Below, one piece after another: positions 8,301 to 18,166 of a stretch of DNA of 64,000 bases. The number at the start of each line of letters is the position of its first letter. Within the stretch, counting starts at the first letter, position 1. The notes beneath the pieces were generated by a model that worked only from the letters and a program-made list of their open reading frames with translations, had not been told where the DNA came from and made no database searches. Location of the stretch: the NCBI RefSeq assembly GCF_900156745.1, contig NZ_LT707065.1, positions 434,001 through 498,000 of the forward strand, written 5' to 3'. Origin of the DNA: Achromobacter sp. MFA1 R4 (GTDB lineage Bacteria; Pseudomonadota; Gammaproteobacteria; Burkholderiales; Burkholderiaceae_B). The position numbers and the translations under genes are program-made.

Positions 8301-8410
8301 AAGAGTCTCCGTGTTTCATGGTAGGCGCCGCGGTTACAGGGCCTACACGCTTGTGATGAAGCGGTTGTGACACTCTACGGAATGGATCCTGTCAATTCGC
8401 AAACACCCTG

Positions 8411-8451
8411 ATTACAAAATCGTAAGCGCGGCCAACATTACAGAATTGTCA
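8411..8451 (+). promoter_or_regulatory. Tandem CzcR/CopR-like binding boxes
   Basis: Two similar imperfect palindromes, ATTACAAAATCGTAA (8411-8425) and ATTACAGAATTGTCA (8437-8451), lie 26 bases apart in the divergent region between the DUF4148 gene and czcC. They resemble the TTACA/TGACA-N-TTGTAA boxes bound by CusR/CopR-type regulators. Binding here could control both directions. The distance to the czcC ATG is about 135 bases. Confidence 0.5.
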
Positions 8452-8586
8452 TGTTTCTGTCGGGAATTTGACGAGGTGCGTTGGATAAAGTGCCGGTCAC
8501 ACTCCCTATTCCCGCTCGCGAAATACGAGTGGGCCAGTTGATTGCGGGCGCGCTCCCAATAGCAGGCCCTCCTACCGGTTAAGATC

Positions 8587-9858
8587 ATGCGTGTATTCCT
8601 GCCGCCGCTCGCTGTCGCGGCCATGCTTTGCTTTGTCTCGCCCCAGATCAAAGCTGCAGAGACGCAAGGTTCGTTTCTTGCGACGCCTATAACCACAAGC
8701 AAGTCCGGTCCGCATGAGCGCCGATTGACGCTTGACGAGGCGTTAGCTGCTGCACTAGAGCGGAATCCGGGCCTGGCTGCGGCAAAGCATGAAGCAGCGG
8801 CAGGCGATGGCCAAGTTACTCAAGCTGGCCTGATGCCCAATCCTTCCATAGACGTCAGCGTCGATGACACGAAGAAGGCAACACGTACGACCACGGCCTT
8901 ACTGAGCATGCCGGTCGAGTTGGGGGGCAAGCGCGCTGCACGCGTCAGCGCTGCGGAGCTTTCACGCGATATAGCCAGGCAGGACGTGCACAGCGCTCGC
9001 GCCACGCTGCGCGCGGCGGTCGTCACTGCGTTCTTTGACATGGCGGTCGCGCAAGAGGCGGTTCGCGTGACAGAACAGAACGTCGACATTGCCTCAGACG
9101 CTCTACGCTTGGCCGAACGCAGGGTGGCAGCCGGAAAGGCACCTCCGCTAGAAAGCGGTAAGGCCGGGGTCGCCCTAGCAAATTCACGGATTGAGGCGCG
9201 TGCCGCAAGGGCAAAGCTGGAGGACGCACGCCGCAATCTGTCCGTCCTATGGGGTGAGAACGACCCGGATTTTGGCTACGTGACGGCGAACATTGACGCC
9301 TTGCCAACGCGCCAGACGTTGGATGCATTACGCGCCAGTCTGGCGGAATCTCCATTTATGCAGTCCGGCCGGATCGCTGTGCGGTTGGGCGAGGCCCAGG
9401 TCGCGGTTGAGAAGAGCAAGCGCTTTCCGGACATCACTCTCAGCGCGGGTATCGCCCGTGACAATGAAGCAGGTCGCGACAAACCGCAGATTGGTATTTC
9501 AATCCCTCTGCCGCTGATCGACCGCAACCAGGGCAATGTGTATGCGGCATCCATGCAAGCTTACAAAGCGAAGGACACCTTCCGCGATCTGGAAGCCCGC
9601 TTGATGGCTGATCTGCTGCGAGCGGTTACCCAATTCGACCTCGCCCTTGCTACGGCAGAGGATTACAGAAGCTCTGTCCTCCCCGGAGCGACGCAAGCCT
9701 ACGAGTCAGCTCGGAAGGGCTTTGAAGCGGGAAAGTTTGGCTTTCTTGAAGTGCTGGATGCGCAACGGACGCTTTCAGAAGGGAATATTGCCTACCTAAA
9801 AGTCGTGGCGACCGCGTATCAAGCGCGATCCGAAATTGATCGGCTTCTCGGACATTGA
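8587..9858 (+). CDS. czcC: CzcC-type outer-membrane efflux protein (TolC family)
   Basis: The 423-residue product has a signal peptide (residues 1-24, ending PQIKAAE) and two outer-membrane efflux protein repeats with long coiled-coil helices, for example LTLDEALAAALERNPGLAAAKHEAAAG near the start and a matching repeat in the second half. It forms the outer-membrane channel of a heavy-metal RND pump. It is the first gene of czcCBA, with 18 bases before czcB. Codon use matches the other cargo genes. Confidence 0.88.
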   Translation: MRVFLPPLAVAAMLCFVSPQIKAAETQGSFLATPITTSKSGPHERRLTLDEALAAALERNPGLAAAKHEAAAGDGQVTQAGLMPNPSIDVSVDDTKKATRTTTALLSMPVELGGKRAARVSAAELSRDIARQDVHSARATLRAAVVTAFFDMAVAQEAVRVTEQNVDIASDALRLAERRVAAGKAPPLESGKAGVALANSRIEARAARAKLEDARRNLSVLWGENDPDFGYVTANIDALPTRQTLDALRASLAESPFMQSGRIAVRLGEAQVAVEKSKRFPDITLSAGIARDNEAGRDKPQIGISIPLPLIDRNQGNVYAASMQAYKAKDTFRDLEARLMADLLRAVTQFDLALATAEDYRSSVLPGATQAYESARKGFEAGKFGFLEVLDAQRTLSEGNIAYLKVVATAYQARSEIDRLLGH

Positions 9859-9876
9859 GTTTCTAAGAGATAAATC

Positions 9877-11358
9877 ATGTTGAAAAAGGCATATTCATCC
9901 ACCGTCAAGCGCCTCTCTGGCGCTACGGCTATTACGAGCTTGGCGCTATTCCTGAGCGTTAGCACCTTACATGCCGCAGAGGATGAGCACGGTCATGAAG
10001 CCCAAGAGTCTGGTACGGCCGGCCCTAACGGTGGCGCATTGACATTACGGGACCAGTTAGGGGTAGAGCTGCTGCTGAGTGAAGATAAAGGTGAGCCTCG
10101 CCTGAAGATCTGGGGCTATGACGGTGGCAAGGCGGTCGCCGTGGACGCCTCAGAAGCGAAGGTCCAAGTGAGACGGCCGAATGGCGAGATTGAAGCGCTC
10201 ACGTTTCGCAAGGAAGGCGCCGCATTGGTGAGCGTGCAAACCGTCGGAGAGCCGCACTATCTGGAGGTCGATGCGGAGGTCAAGCTTCCTGGCCAATCCG
10301 AGGCAATGCATGCCTCGCTAGAAAAAGACGAGGGAAAGATCGCACTGTCCGCTGTACAGGTGCAGACGGCCGGTATAAAACTCGCCACGGCCGGTCCGGC
10401 ACCATTGGCTACGTCTGCGCAATTTCCGGGCGAAATAAAGTTCAACGCGGACCGTACCGCGCACGTGGTACCTCGCATGGCTGGAATCGTGGAAAGCGTC
10501 TCTGCGGACCTTGGGCAACAGGTGAAGAAGGGAGAGCTGTTGGCGGTCATTTCCAGCGCATCGCTGTCCGAATTGCGAAGTGAATGGCTTGCAGCGACCA
10601 AGCGGCGTGATTTGGCTGCACAGACACATGCCCGGGAACAACGGCTTTGGCGCGAGAAAGTTTCCGCTGAGCAGGACTACCAGGTCGCCCGAGCTGCATT
10701 TCAAGAGGCGGAGATCGCTGTGCAAAATGCTGTGCAGAAGCTGCGCGCCGTCGCTGCGGCACCGCGCTCCACTGAGCTTGCATCGCTCGAAATTCGAGCG
10801 CCGTTCGACGGGATGGTTGTGGAGAAGCACATCGCGCTTGGGGAAGCCCTAGCAGCGGATGCGAGCATTTTTACGATATCCGATCTGCGCACGGTTTGGG
10901 CGGAATTCTTGATCGCTCCCAAGGACTTGCAAGCGGTGCGCGTAGGAGAAGACGCGATCGTCTCGTCCACCGCATTTTCCGAAACTGCGCAGGGCCAGGT
11001 CTCTTATATCGGATCATTGCTGGGTCAACAGACACGCACGGCTACCGCACGCGTAACGCTTGACAATCCGGGAGCTGCATGGCGGCCGGGGCTGTTTGTC
11101 ACGGTGCAGGTGGTGACAGACAGTTCAGAAGTAGCAGTCGGCGTCGACCCTGATGCCGTTCACACGATTGACGGCCAGAATATCGTCTTTATTGAGGTTC
11201 CCGGCGGATTTTTGCCGCAGCCCATTACGATAGGTAAAAGCTCCAACGCCATGGTGGAAGTCACGCGAGGTTTGAAGGTGGGCGTACGGTACGCGGTCGA
11301 GAATGCATTTGTACTGAAGTCGGAGCTCGGCAAGGCCAGCGCTGACCACGCACACTGA
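9877..11358 (+). CDS. czcB: CzcB-type periplasmic adaptor (membrane fusion protein)
   Basis: The 493-residue product starts with a signal peptide (ends STLHAAEDE) followed by a His- and Glu-rich stretch and an extra N-terminal domain of about 140 residues typical of CzcB. The lipoyl-like half motifs (ARTAHVVPRMAGIVESVSADLGQQVKKGELL and LEIRAPFDGMVVEKHIALGE) flank a helical hairpin, and a C-terminal His-containing tail (SADHAH) may bind metal. It joins CzcA to CzcC across the periplasm. It is spaced 13 bases from czcA. Confidence 0.9.
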   Translation: MLKKAYSSTVKRLSGATAITSLALFLSVSTLHAAEDEHGHEAQESGTAGPNGGALTLRDQLGVELLLSEDKGEPRLKIWGYDGGKAVAVDASEAKVQVRRPNGEIEALTFRKEGAALVSVQTVGEPHYLEVDAEVKLPGQSEAMHASLEKDEGKIALSAVQVQTAGIKLATAGPAPLATSAQFPGEIKFNADRTAHVVPRMAGIVESVSADLGQQVKKGELLAVISSASLSELRSEWLAATKRRDLAAQTHAREQRLWREKVSAEQDYQVARAAFQEAEIAVQNAVQKLRAVAAAPRSTELASLEIRAPFDGMVVEKHIALGEALAADASIFTISDLRTVWAEFLIAPKDLQAVRVGEDAIVSSTAFSETAQGQVSYIGSLLGQQTRTATARVTLDNPGAAWRPGLFVTVQVVTDSSEVAVGVDPDAVHTIDGQNIVFIEVPGGFLPQPITIGKSSNAMVEVTRGLKVGVRYAVENAFVLKSELGKASADHAH

Positions 11359-11371
11359 TCGCGGAGAGACC

Positions 11372-14300
11372 ATGTTTGAACGCCTCATCCGGTTTTCGAT
11401 TGAACAGCGCTGGTTGGTCCTATTCCTTACCCTGGGAATGGCTGCCGTTGGCATATATAACTACACGCGCCTCGCAATCGACGCGGTTCCCGACATCACG
11501 AACGTGCAGGTTCAAGTCAACGTAGGTGCACCCGGCTACTCTCCGCTTGAGACGGAGCAACGTATTACCTACCCGATTGAGACGGTAATGGCCGGCCTGC
11601 CGGGCCTGGAGCAAACGCGGTCCTTATCACGCTACGGGCTGTCCCAAACCACCGTGATTTTTAAAGATGGCACCGATATCTACTTTGCGCGGCAACTGGT
11701 CAACCAGCGATTGCAGGAGGCGCGCGAGAGCTTACCGGCAGGAATAACCCCTTCTCTTGGGCCAATTTCATCAGGCTTGGGGGAGATCTTTTTGTGGACG
11801 GTCGAAGCTGAGCACGATGCGAGAAAGGAGGATGGGACGCCCTACACCCCGATGGATCTGCGTGAATTGCAGGATTGGGTTATCAAACCGCAGCTCCGCA
11901 ATATACCCGGCGTTACCGAGGTAAATTCGATAGGCGGCTTCGCTAAGGAGTATCAAGTCGCACCAAGCACCGAGCGGCTCGCATCATATGGCTTGACCCT
12001 TGCCGACATTATGGCCGCCCTAGAGAACAACAACTCGAACGTGGGTGCAGGCTACATCGAGCGCAAGGGAGAGCAGTATCTGATTCGAGCGCCGGGCCAG
12101 GTCAAGTCCATTGAAGACATCGGCAACGTAGTGTTGACCTCGGTCGGCGGACAGGCGATTCGTATTCGGGATGTTGCCGATGTCGGTATCGGCCGTGAGC
12201 TGAGAACAGGGGCGGCCACAGACAACGGGCAGGAAGTGGTGCTGGGCACGGTCTTCATGCTGATTGGCGAGAATAGCCGTGCTGTGTCACAGGCGGTGTC
12301 GGAGAAGCTCGAAGTCATCAACAAATCTCTGCCTGCGGGGGTGAAAGCGATCACCGTGTACGATCGCACGAATTTGATTGATAAAGCTATCGCCACGGTC
12401 AAAAAGAACCTCCTTGAGGGAGCTGCGCTCGTAATCGTAGTGTTGTTTGTATTCCTCGGAAACATCCGCGCTGCGCTCGTCACTGCAATGATAATTCCGC
12501 TTTCAATGCTGTTCACCTTTACGGGGATGGTCGCCTATAAGGTAAGTGCGAACCTCATGAGCCTAGGTGCTTTGGATTTCGGAATCATCGTCGACGGCGC
12601 CGTCGTCATTGTGGAAAACTGTGTTCGGCGGTTAAGCCACGCGCAGGCTCATCATCAACGTCCGTTGACCCGGACTGAGCGCTTCCACGAAGTTTTTGCA
12701 GCTGCGCGTGAAGCACGCCGCCCATTGCTATTTGGGCAACTGATCATCATGGTGGTGTATCTGCCGATCTTCGCGCTAAGTGGTGTGGAAGGGCGCATGT
12801 TCCACCCCATGGCCTTGACAGTGGTACTGGCTCTCCTCGGAGCGATGATCTTGTCCGTGACGTTTGTGCCTGCGGCGGTTGCGTTGTTCATCGGAAACAA
12901 AGTGTCGGAGAAGGAAAGCCGTCTGATGGTGTGGGCTACCCGCCGTTACCAGCCGCTTCTTGAAGGTTCGCTGCGGCGTACGCCATGGGTGCTCGGTGCG
13001 GCAACCGTCTTGGTGGTGCTATGCGGAGTGCTGGCGTCACGATTGGGCAGTGAATTTATCCCGAACCTGAACGAGGGGGACATAGCAATTCAGGCCCTTC
13101 GCATCCCAGGTACAAGTCTCACACAGTCTGTCGAGATGCAGAAGCAGATCGAGGCTCGCCTGAAGGAGAAGTTCCCCGAGATCGAACGAGTGTTCGCGCG
13201 TACGGGAACTGCGGAAATTGCTTCCGATGCCATGCCGCCAAATATCTCGGACGGCTACGTGATGTTGAAGCCGCTGGACGAATGGCCGACCCCCAGGAAG
13301 TCGCATGCCGAGTTGTTGGCAGCTATTCGTGAGGAAGCCGCACAGATCCCAGGGAACAACTATGAATTCTCTCAACCGATCCAGCTGCGATTCAACGAGC
13401 TGATCTCTGGCGTTCGTAGCGACGTGGCAGTAAAGGTGTTCGGCGATGACAACGACGTGCTGAACGCAACCGCCGCTGAGATCGCTGAAGTGTTGGAACA
13501 GGTGCCCGGTGCATCCGAGGTTAAGGTCGAGCAGACCACGGGATTGCCCATGCTCACGGTCAACATTGATCGCGAACGAGCGGCGCGCTACGGTTTGAGC
13601 TTGACCGCAATACAGGACACGCTAGCGATAGCGGTGGGTGGTCGAGAGGCAGGTACGTTCTTTCAAGGTGATCGTCGCTTCGATATCGTGGTGCGCTTAC
13701 CCGAGACTGTGCGGGCAAATATAGCTGAACTTCGGAACCTGCCAATTGCGTTGCCGACTTCTGCGGGACTGGCGCAGGCCTCCTACATTCCGTTAAGTGA
13801 GGTAGCCAGCTTTGATCTTTCGCCCGGGCCGAATCAGATCTCGCGAGAAGACGGTAAGCGTCGTGTTGTGGTGAGTGCGAATGTGCGCGGGAGAGACCTG
13901 GGCTCATTCGTCGCTCAGGCCACGACGGACATCCAGCAACGCGTGAAAGTTCCTACAGGCTACTGGACCTCATGGGGCGGAACTTTCGAGCAGCTACAGT
14001 CCGCAGCGCAACGGCTTCAAATCGTCGTGCCGGCGGCGTTGCTCCTCGTTTTCGGGCTATTGTTTGCGATGTTCGGAAACGTTCGAGATGGCCTCATCGT
14101 CTTCACGGGTATCCCGTTTGCTTTAACCGGTGGCATTATCGCGTTATGGCTTAGGGACATTCCGCTATCTATCACCGCAGCCGTTGGCTTTATCGCGCTT
14201 TGCGGCGTGGCTGTGTTGAATGGTTTGGTCTTGCTTTCGTTTATCAGCTCAATGCGCGAGGCCGGAAAATCGCTGGATCGCGCCGTTCGCGAAGGTGCTA

Positions 14301-14536
14301 TTAGCCGATTGCGGCCGGTATTGATGACCGCCTTAGTAGCATCGCTGGGCTTTGTTCCCATGGCGATTGCAACTGGCACGGGCGCAGAGGTGCAGCGGCC
14401 GTTGGCTACTGTAGTGATAGGTGGCATCATATCGTCGACGATCCTGACACTGCTGGTACTTCCCGCGCTCTATCGCTTGGTTCACAGGCGCGATATTGAG
14501 GAGCTTGAATTGGCGGACGCCAATTCGAGGGCGTGA
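11372..14536 (+). CDS. czcA: CzcA-type heavy-metal RND efflux pump
   Basis: The product is a 1054-residue HME-RND transporter with an N-terminal helix, two large periplasmic loops and about twelve membrane helices. The proton-relay and metal motif DFGIIVDGAVVIVEN places Asp402, Asp408 and Glu415 at exactly the positions known to be essential in Cupriavidus CzcA. This pattern is typical of divalent cation (Zn, Co, Cd) pumps rather than Cu/Ag pumps, so Zn/Cd/Co export is the best guess. It is the last gene of the rightward operon; no clear terminator follows. Confidence 0.92.
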   Translation: MFERLIRFSIEQRWLVLFLTLGMAAVGIYNYTRLAIDAVPDITNVQVQVNVGAPGYSPLETEQRITYPIETVMAGLPGLEQTRSLSRYGLSQTTVIFKDGTDIYFARQLVNQRLQEARESLPAGITPSLGPISSGLGEIFLWTVEAEHDARKEDGTPYTPMDLRELQDWVIKPQLRNIPGVTEVNSIGGFAKEYQVAPSTERLASYGLTLADIMAALENNNSNVGAGYIERKGEQYLIRAPGQVKSIEDIGNVVLTSVGGQAIRIRDVADVGIGRELRTGAATDNGQEVVLGTVFMLIGENSRAVSQAVSEKLEVINKSLPAGVKAITVYDRTNLIDKAIATVKKNLLEGAALVIVVLFVFLGNIRAALVTAMIIPLSMLFTFTGMVAYKVSANLMSLGALDFGIIVDGAVVIVENCVRRLSHAQAHHQRPLTRTERFHEVFAAAREARRPLLFGQLIIMVVYLPIFALSGVEGRMFHPMALTVVLALLGAMILSVTFVPAAVALFIGNKVSEKESRLMVWATRRYQPLLEGSLRRTPWVLGAATVLVVLCGVLASRLGSEFIPNLNEGDIAIQALRIPGTSLTQSVEMQKQIEARLKEKFPEIERVFARTGTAEIASDAMPPNISDGYVMLKPLDEWPTPRKSHAELLAAIREEAAQIPGNNYEFSQPIQLRFNELISGVRSDVAVKVFGDDNDVLNATAAEIAEVLEQVPGASEVKVEQTTGLPMLTVNIDRERAARYGLSLTAIQDTLAIAVGGREAGTFFQGDRRFDIVVRLPETVRANIAELRNLPIALPTSAGLAQASYIPLSEVASFDLSPGPNQISREDGKRRVVVSANVRGRDLGSFVAQATTDIQQRVKVPTGYWTSWGGTFEQLQSAAQRLQIVVPAALLLVFGLLFAMFGNVRDGLIVFTGIPFALTGGIIALWLRDIPLSITAAVGFIALCGVAVLNGLVLLSFISSMREAGKSLDRAVREGAISRLRPVLMTALVASLGFVPMAIATGTGAEVQRPLATVVIGGIISSTILTLLVLPALYRLVHRRDIEELELADANSRA

Positions 14537-14852
14537 GGCGCTTCGCCACGCAGAATAGATTTGTTTTGGCGATCGTTCAGCCACGGCCCTTCCGTGGTCT
14601 CATAGGACGTTGTCGTGACCTGCCCGGGGGGCAGGTCCATGGCACGGTATCGGCGGATAGACATTGCGCGTAACGGCCAAGCGACTTAGGCCCCTCACCG
14701 TCCTTTAACGGAGTCTGGCGAAACGTCCGCTTGTGGCCGAACTCAGCCGGTCACGACCAGCAGCTTGGTCAGCCGCAATCGGCACAGGTGGTCAGTTCAA
14801 CCGGAATACGCACCTACCCGGCGGTGCACCGTTGCCGGAGCCAAGGCGACGC
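14537..14852. other. Non-coding gap after czcA with two hairpins
   Basis: No convincing reading frame is present. Two inverted repeats are seen: CCACGG-N5-CCGTGG at 14581-14597 and GACCTGCCC-N3-GGGCAGGTC at about 14616-14636. Neither is followed by a T run, so they are at best weak terminators for czcCBA. The gap marks the boundary between metal cargo and the leftward DNA-metabolism genes. Confidence 0.4.
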
Positions 14853-15101
14853 TTAGGAATGTGATTTACGTCCTGTCGCCGCGAGCGCTTCAAGTCCAAA
14901 TTGGACGAGATAAGGCGCCGGCTTCCCTTCGTCCTCTGCCAAGTAGTAGCGCATCATCCGCACCGACACCCCGAGACGTCGCGCGGCCTCTTGCTGGCTC
15001 AAACCTGCCTCGTCCAATAACCGCCGCAGATAGTTGGGATCTGGATTGTGGCGCTCCACGTTGGGACTGGAAACCAGCACTGCATCATTATCCTGCTTCA
15101 T
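14853..15101 (-). CDS. Small XRE-like helix-turn-helix protein (82 aa)
   Basis: The product contains a single helix-turn-helix unit, YLRRLLDEAGLSQQEAARRLGVSVRMMRYYL (about residues 20-50), in which SQQEAARRLGVSVRMMRY is the DNA-contact part. The start at 15101 follows GAGGAAAG, and the 30-codon upstream extension is rejected. It sits 59 bases after the rdgC stop and may be the last gene of the leftward operon. It could be a repressor of this module, possibly for the palindromic operators at 18-24 kb, but nothing proves that. Confidence 0.65.
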   Translation of the reverse strand: MKQDNDAVLVSSPNVERHNPDPNYLRRLLDEAGLSQQEAARRLGVSVRMMRYYLAEDEGKPAPYLVQFGLEALAATGRKSHS

Positions 15102-15160
15102 GTACTTTCCTCGCGATATCCGGGGCCGAGATGACCAGACTTTTGTAGGCCGCGCCAGCT

Positions 15161-16069
15161 TCAGTCTTCGAAGTCGCAGCCGTCCAAACAATTCGTCAAT
15201 GCGGCGAGCAATCCTGCTAACTCGCCCGCCATTAAAGCAAAGCTCGCGTCGAACATCTCTTCATCGTCCCGCCCATCAGAGGGCAGATCCTTCTTAAGAA
15301 CATCCAGGGCCCGCAGGCGGCGCAAAGTCAGATCCTCGGTCAACATGAACGAGATTTTATCGGCCCACGTCATCGCCAGCTGCGTGCATTGCTTGCCTTG
15401 CTCGATGTGCCTTCTGGCGTCGACGGTCTCGATTGAATGCCGCACCCATCGAATTGCGCCCTGGCCGCGCCCCCGCGATCGCAGCTCTGCATCCTGATCA
15501 ATCGAGAACCCATGGGGTGCCTCCCCTTCGAGAACCCACTCTGTCATTGCCAGACCTGGCGCGGTCTGGACTTGCAACGGCTCGACAGCAAACGGGTCGA
15601 CAGTCTTGCTGAGAAGCGACAACACCTCATCCGCGCGCTTCGAAGAAGCAGTATCGACAACCAGCCAACCATTACGGCGATCGATCCATACATCGGTATC
15701 GCGCATTTGAAGAAACGCCTTCGGAAGAAGCTCCTCCAGCACACGGTCCTTGATGTCCTTCAACTGTCTCCGCCCAGGCTTGTACCCTTGGCGATGCTCG
15801 ATCAATGCTGAGACCTCCTTAACACGCTGCTTCACCACAGCGGGAGGTAGGATTCGTTTAGCCGTCCTCATACGTATAAGCCAGTTGCCCCCCACGTCAC
15901 GGGCCCTACTTTTGCCCGCGCCAGCGCGAAGCCAACCTCGCCCTTCACGCCCGCTTTCAGGCATCGCGAAGGCCTGCCGGCCGAGCTGCTCCTCCAGTAC
16001 TTCGGTGGAACTGGCGATGTCTTCCTGCGCTCTGTAAAGATGGGCATTCTTGAAGAAGATATGGTTCAT
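15161..16069 (-). CDS. rdgC: Recombination-associated protein RdgC
   Basis: The 302-residue product starts MNHIFFKNAHLYR, matching the typical N-terminus of RdgC, and keeps the family's length and C-terminal region (KLSFMLTEDLTLRRLRALDVLK-like). RdgC is a ring-shaped DNA-binding dimer that limits RecA and influences recombination and invasion. The start at 16069 overlaps the stop of the upstream gene (ATGA). A copy on an ICE may protect incoming DNA or tune homologous recombination, as suggested for other mobile elements. Confidence 0.88.
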   Translation of the reverse strand: MNHIFFKNAHLYRAQEDIASSTEVLEEQLGRQAFAMPESGREGRGWLRAGAGKSRARDVGGNWLIRMRTAKRILPPAVVKQRVKEVSALIEHRQGYKPGRRQLKDIKDRVLEELLPKAFLQMRDTDVWIDRRNGWLVVDTASSKRADEVLSLLSKTVDPFAVEPLQVQTAPGLAMTEWVLEGEAPHGFSIDQDAELRSRGRGQGAIRWVRHSIETVDARRHIEQGKQCTQLAMTWADKISFMLTEDLTLRRLRALDVLKKDLPSDGRDDEEMFDASFALMAGELAGLLAALTNCLDGCDFED

Positions 16070-16611
16070 CGAACGCGTCCAGGTTGCGATACTCGCTGAG
16101 TCGACCGCGCTTCGCTCCAAACTGCGCGCACGTACCAGAAGAGCCAATGCCCGCGCCGCCATGCGGTCCTGGTGGCTAGAGTGCGCTGCCTCGATTCAGC
16201 CGCACATACCCCGACGCCGTGGAGCTCTGCCAACCTCGCCATCAATTCAAGCATGCGCCCGCGTCCGTCGTGCTCCCGGTATGCCACGTACATCGACTCC
16301 ACTCCCGCGCGCCTCCACGCCGCCAACAGCCCCGACAAATAGACGTATGTCGATCGCGCAACGAAGCGGAAACGACGTGCTTCAACCTCGCGCATGCAAT
16401 GGTCTAGCGACACGTGAAGCGCCCCTCGCAGCCGTCCGATCGACGCCGCATCGCAATCGCCAAATATCAACCGCAAACTCCACATCAGAGCGAAGCCCTC
16501 GATGCGGGACAAGCGCTTTGTCGACGTCAGAACCTGCGATTGGCCTACGCCAATCAACTCCACCGCATGAATGAAATCGAAGGAGGTCCAACTTGCTTTG
16601 GTGAGTTTCAC
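16066..16611 (-). CDS. Hypothetical protein coupled to rdgC (181 aa)
   Basis: The start is set at GTG 16611 because GGAGG lies 7 bases before it; a longer GTG start at 16713 lacks such a site. The product is basic, Trp- and Arg-rich and mostly helical (FALMWSLRLIFGDCDAASIGRLRGALHVSLDHC, then RRFRFVARSTYVYLSGLLAAWRRAG). No known domain, signal or membrane helix is evident. The ATGA overlap with rdgC suggests a linked role in DNA handling. Confidence 0.6.
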   Translation of the reverse strand: MKLTKASWTSFDFIHAVELIGVGQSQVLTSTKRLSRIEGFALMWSLRLIFGDCDAASIGRLRGALHVSLDHCMREVEARRFRFVARSTYVYLSGLLAAWRRAGVESMYVAYREHDGRGRMLELMARLAELHGVGVCAAESRQRTLATRTAWRRGHWLFWYVRAVWSEARSTQRVSQPGRVR

Positions 16612-16769
16612 GCTTTTTCCTCCACGCACACAAAACAGCAGGTTTCGCCGGGGATGGCGCACGCGGCCCCTCAAACAGGCGAGACCCGGCAAAGAAAGGT
16701 TTGTTCCGGCCACTGAAGCGGCTCAGACCAGGGAGGCCAGCCTTCGACCAGCGCCCCCCGTGTATTTGC

Positions 16770-17687
16770 TCAGGCAGCCCTCCGGAGCGCGGATATCGCT
16801 TCGAACGCCATCGGCGGCGGGTTCGCATTGCCCAGCATGTGCAAGGCCACCGCTTGATTCGCTGGAAGGATGTAATCCTTCCTGAAGCCCATAGCCGCTC
16901 TGTTCTCGGCAATCGTGAGCATGCGCATCCTGTCCCCGTCCACGACCGCCCAACGTGCGCGGGTGGTAACGGTGCCCAAGGGGCGATCGAGCGCGCGCCC
17001 GGTCAATCCCGACCCGGAACCGTAGTAGGGCATCACGAATCGTTCGCCAAAAGCGCGTCTCGCGTTACGAACTCGGTCGAGAGTCTTTTCTGACCGGCCA
17101 GGACGCTGCACGAGTGACCAGTTTCCCGCCGCGAAGTCGATCACTTCACCGATCGCACGATGCTCACGTTTCGGGGAGTCCAGCTGGATGGGATGTCGGC
17201 TGCGCGTCCCCACGATCAAAAGGCGCTTTCGATGCTGCGGCACACCGCAGTCCGCGGCGTCCCAAATCATCGGTGACAGCGTATAGCCTAGTGCGGCCAT
17301 AGCGGCGCACCATGCGGGATACAGAGCCCATTGTGCAAAGGCCGGCACGTTCTCCACCAGAACGAAAGGCGGCCGATGGCATTCGACGGCCGACACTACT
17401 GCCCATGCTGTGGCTCGCGCCGCGTCGTGATGTGGCTTGTCCTTACCCCGTGCAGGTGTGTGCCCCGTGCACGCGGGCGAGGCCATGAAAAGGTCGTGCG
17501 CCGGAGCCTTGGTCCAGTCGGCCTGGTGAACGTCCTGGCAGATATGCGCTGCGTCCGGGTGATTGGCTGCATGAGTATCCACAGCGGAACGCCAGTGGTT
17601 GGCGCACCACGTGACCTTGATGCCAGCCATCCGCGCCCCCTCCGTGTTTCCGCCCATTCCTGCGAAGCAATCGATCGCGGTCTCCAT
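16770..17687 (-). CDS. DNA (cytosine-5) methyltransferase
   Basis: The 305-residue product has the C5-methyltransferase motifs in canonical order: motif I DCFAGMGGNTEG near the N-terminus, motif IV SPACTGHTPARG with the catalytic Cys of the PC-type motif (here PACTG), motif VI VLVENVP, motif VIII CGVPQHRKRLLIVG and motif X ALHMLGNANPPPMA. It transfers methyl groups from S-adenosylmethionine to cytosine. The start at 17687 follows GAGGTGACG. No restriction enzyme is next to it, so it is probably a solitary enzyme that shields the element's DNA in new hosts. Confidence 0.88.
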   Translation of the reverse strand: METAIDCFAGMGGNTEGARMAGIKVTWCANHWRSAVDTHAANHPDAAHICQDVHQADWTKAPAHDLFMASPACTGHTPARGKDKPHHDAARATAWAVVSAVECHRPPFVLVENVPAFAQWALYPAWCAAMAALGYTLSPMIWDAADCGVPQHRKRLLIVGTRSRHPIQLDSPKREHRAIGEVIDFAAGNWSLVQRPGRSEKTLDRVRNARRAFGERFVMPYYGSGSGLTGRALDRPLGTVTTRARWAVVDGDRMRMLTIAENRAAMGFRKDYILPANQAVALHMLGNANPPPMAFEAISALRRAA

Positions 17688-17697
17688 GATCGTCACC

Positions 17698-18102
17698 TCA
17701 AACAGCGACACGCACGGAACGCACGGCATAGCCCGCAGCCTGGACCACTTCGCGGGCGCGTTCAGCATCCTCAGCGGCCGCGTCGACCCAGATGCGATGA
17801 CCGACCTCCACCCGAAAGAGTCCCTTGGAAACCGGCTCGCCAATTCGCGCCGCACAACCCGCGAACTCGGTCACCTTCTCGAACGGAAACAGCTGAAAAA
17901 AGGGGTCCGCCAAGGCACTGTCGCGATAGGCCATGACAGACTTCACTTGGTCGGTGTTCAAGCCCACCTCGGCCTGCAAGAACTGCGACATCTCCTCGTC
18001 GCTCGAAACGTCGTTATTGCAGAGTTGATCGTTCACCCATTGGCGCTGCACGTTCAGCAGGGAATCTAGGCAAGCAGGGATGGTCGTTCCGGATTCAAGC
18101 AT
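17698..18102 (-). CDS. Hypothetical protein (134 aa), first gene of the methyltransferase/rdgC operon
   Basis: The start at 18102 follows GGAGAAAG. The product is acidic, with a helical N-terminal half containing two Cys (PACLDSLL, QLCNNDVSSDEEMSQFLQAEVG) and a C-terminal ferredoxin-like-looking half (GLFRVEVGHRIWVDAAAEDAERAREVVQAAGY) that resembles a small sugar- or peptide-binding fold of unknown role. It is 10 bases upstream of the methyltransferase and directly downstream of palindromic operator site 1. The function is unknown. Confidence 0.65.
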   Translation of the reverse strand: MLESGTTIPACLDSLLNVQRQWVNDQLCNNDVSSDEEMSQFLQAEVGLNTDQVKSVMAYRDSALADPFFQLFPFEKVTEFAGCAARIGEPVSKGLFRVEVGHRIWVDAAAEDAERAREVVQAAGYAVRSVRVAV

Positions 18103-18166
18103 TACTTTCTCCAGGGTCGCGGCACAGACTTTACATTCTTCGTGCCTTTATTTAAATCACCCTGTA

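Noticed and set aside
14581-14636. Riboswitch or transposon end in the gap after czcA
   Set aside because: Only two short hairpins are seen, with no known riboswitch core and no target-site duplication.
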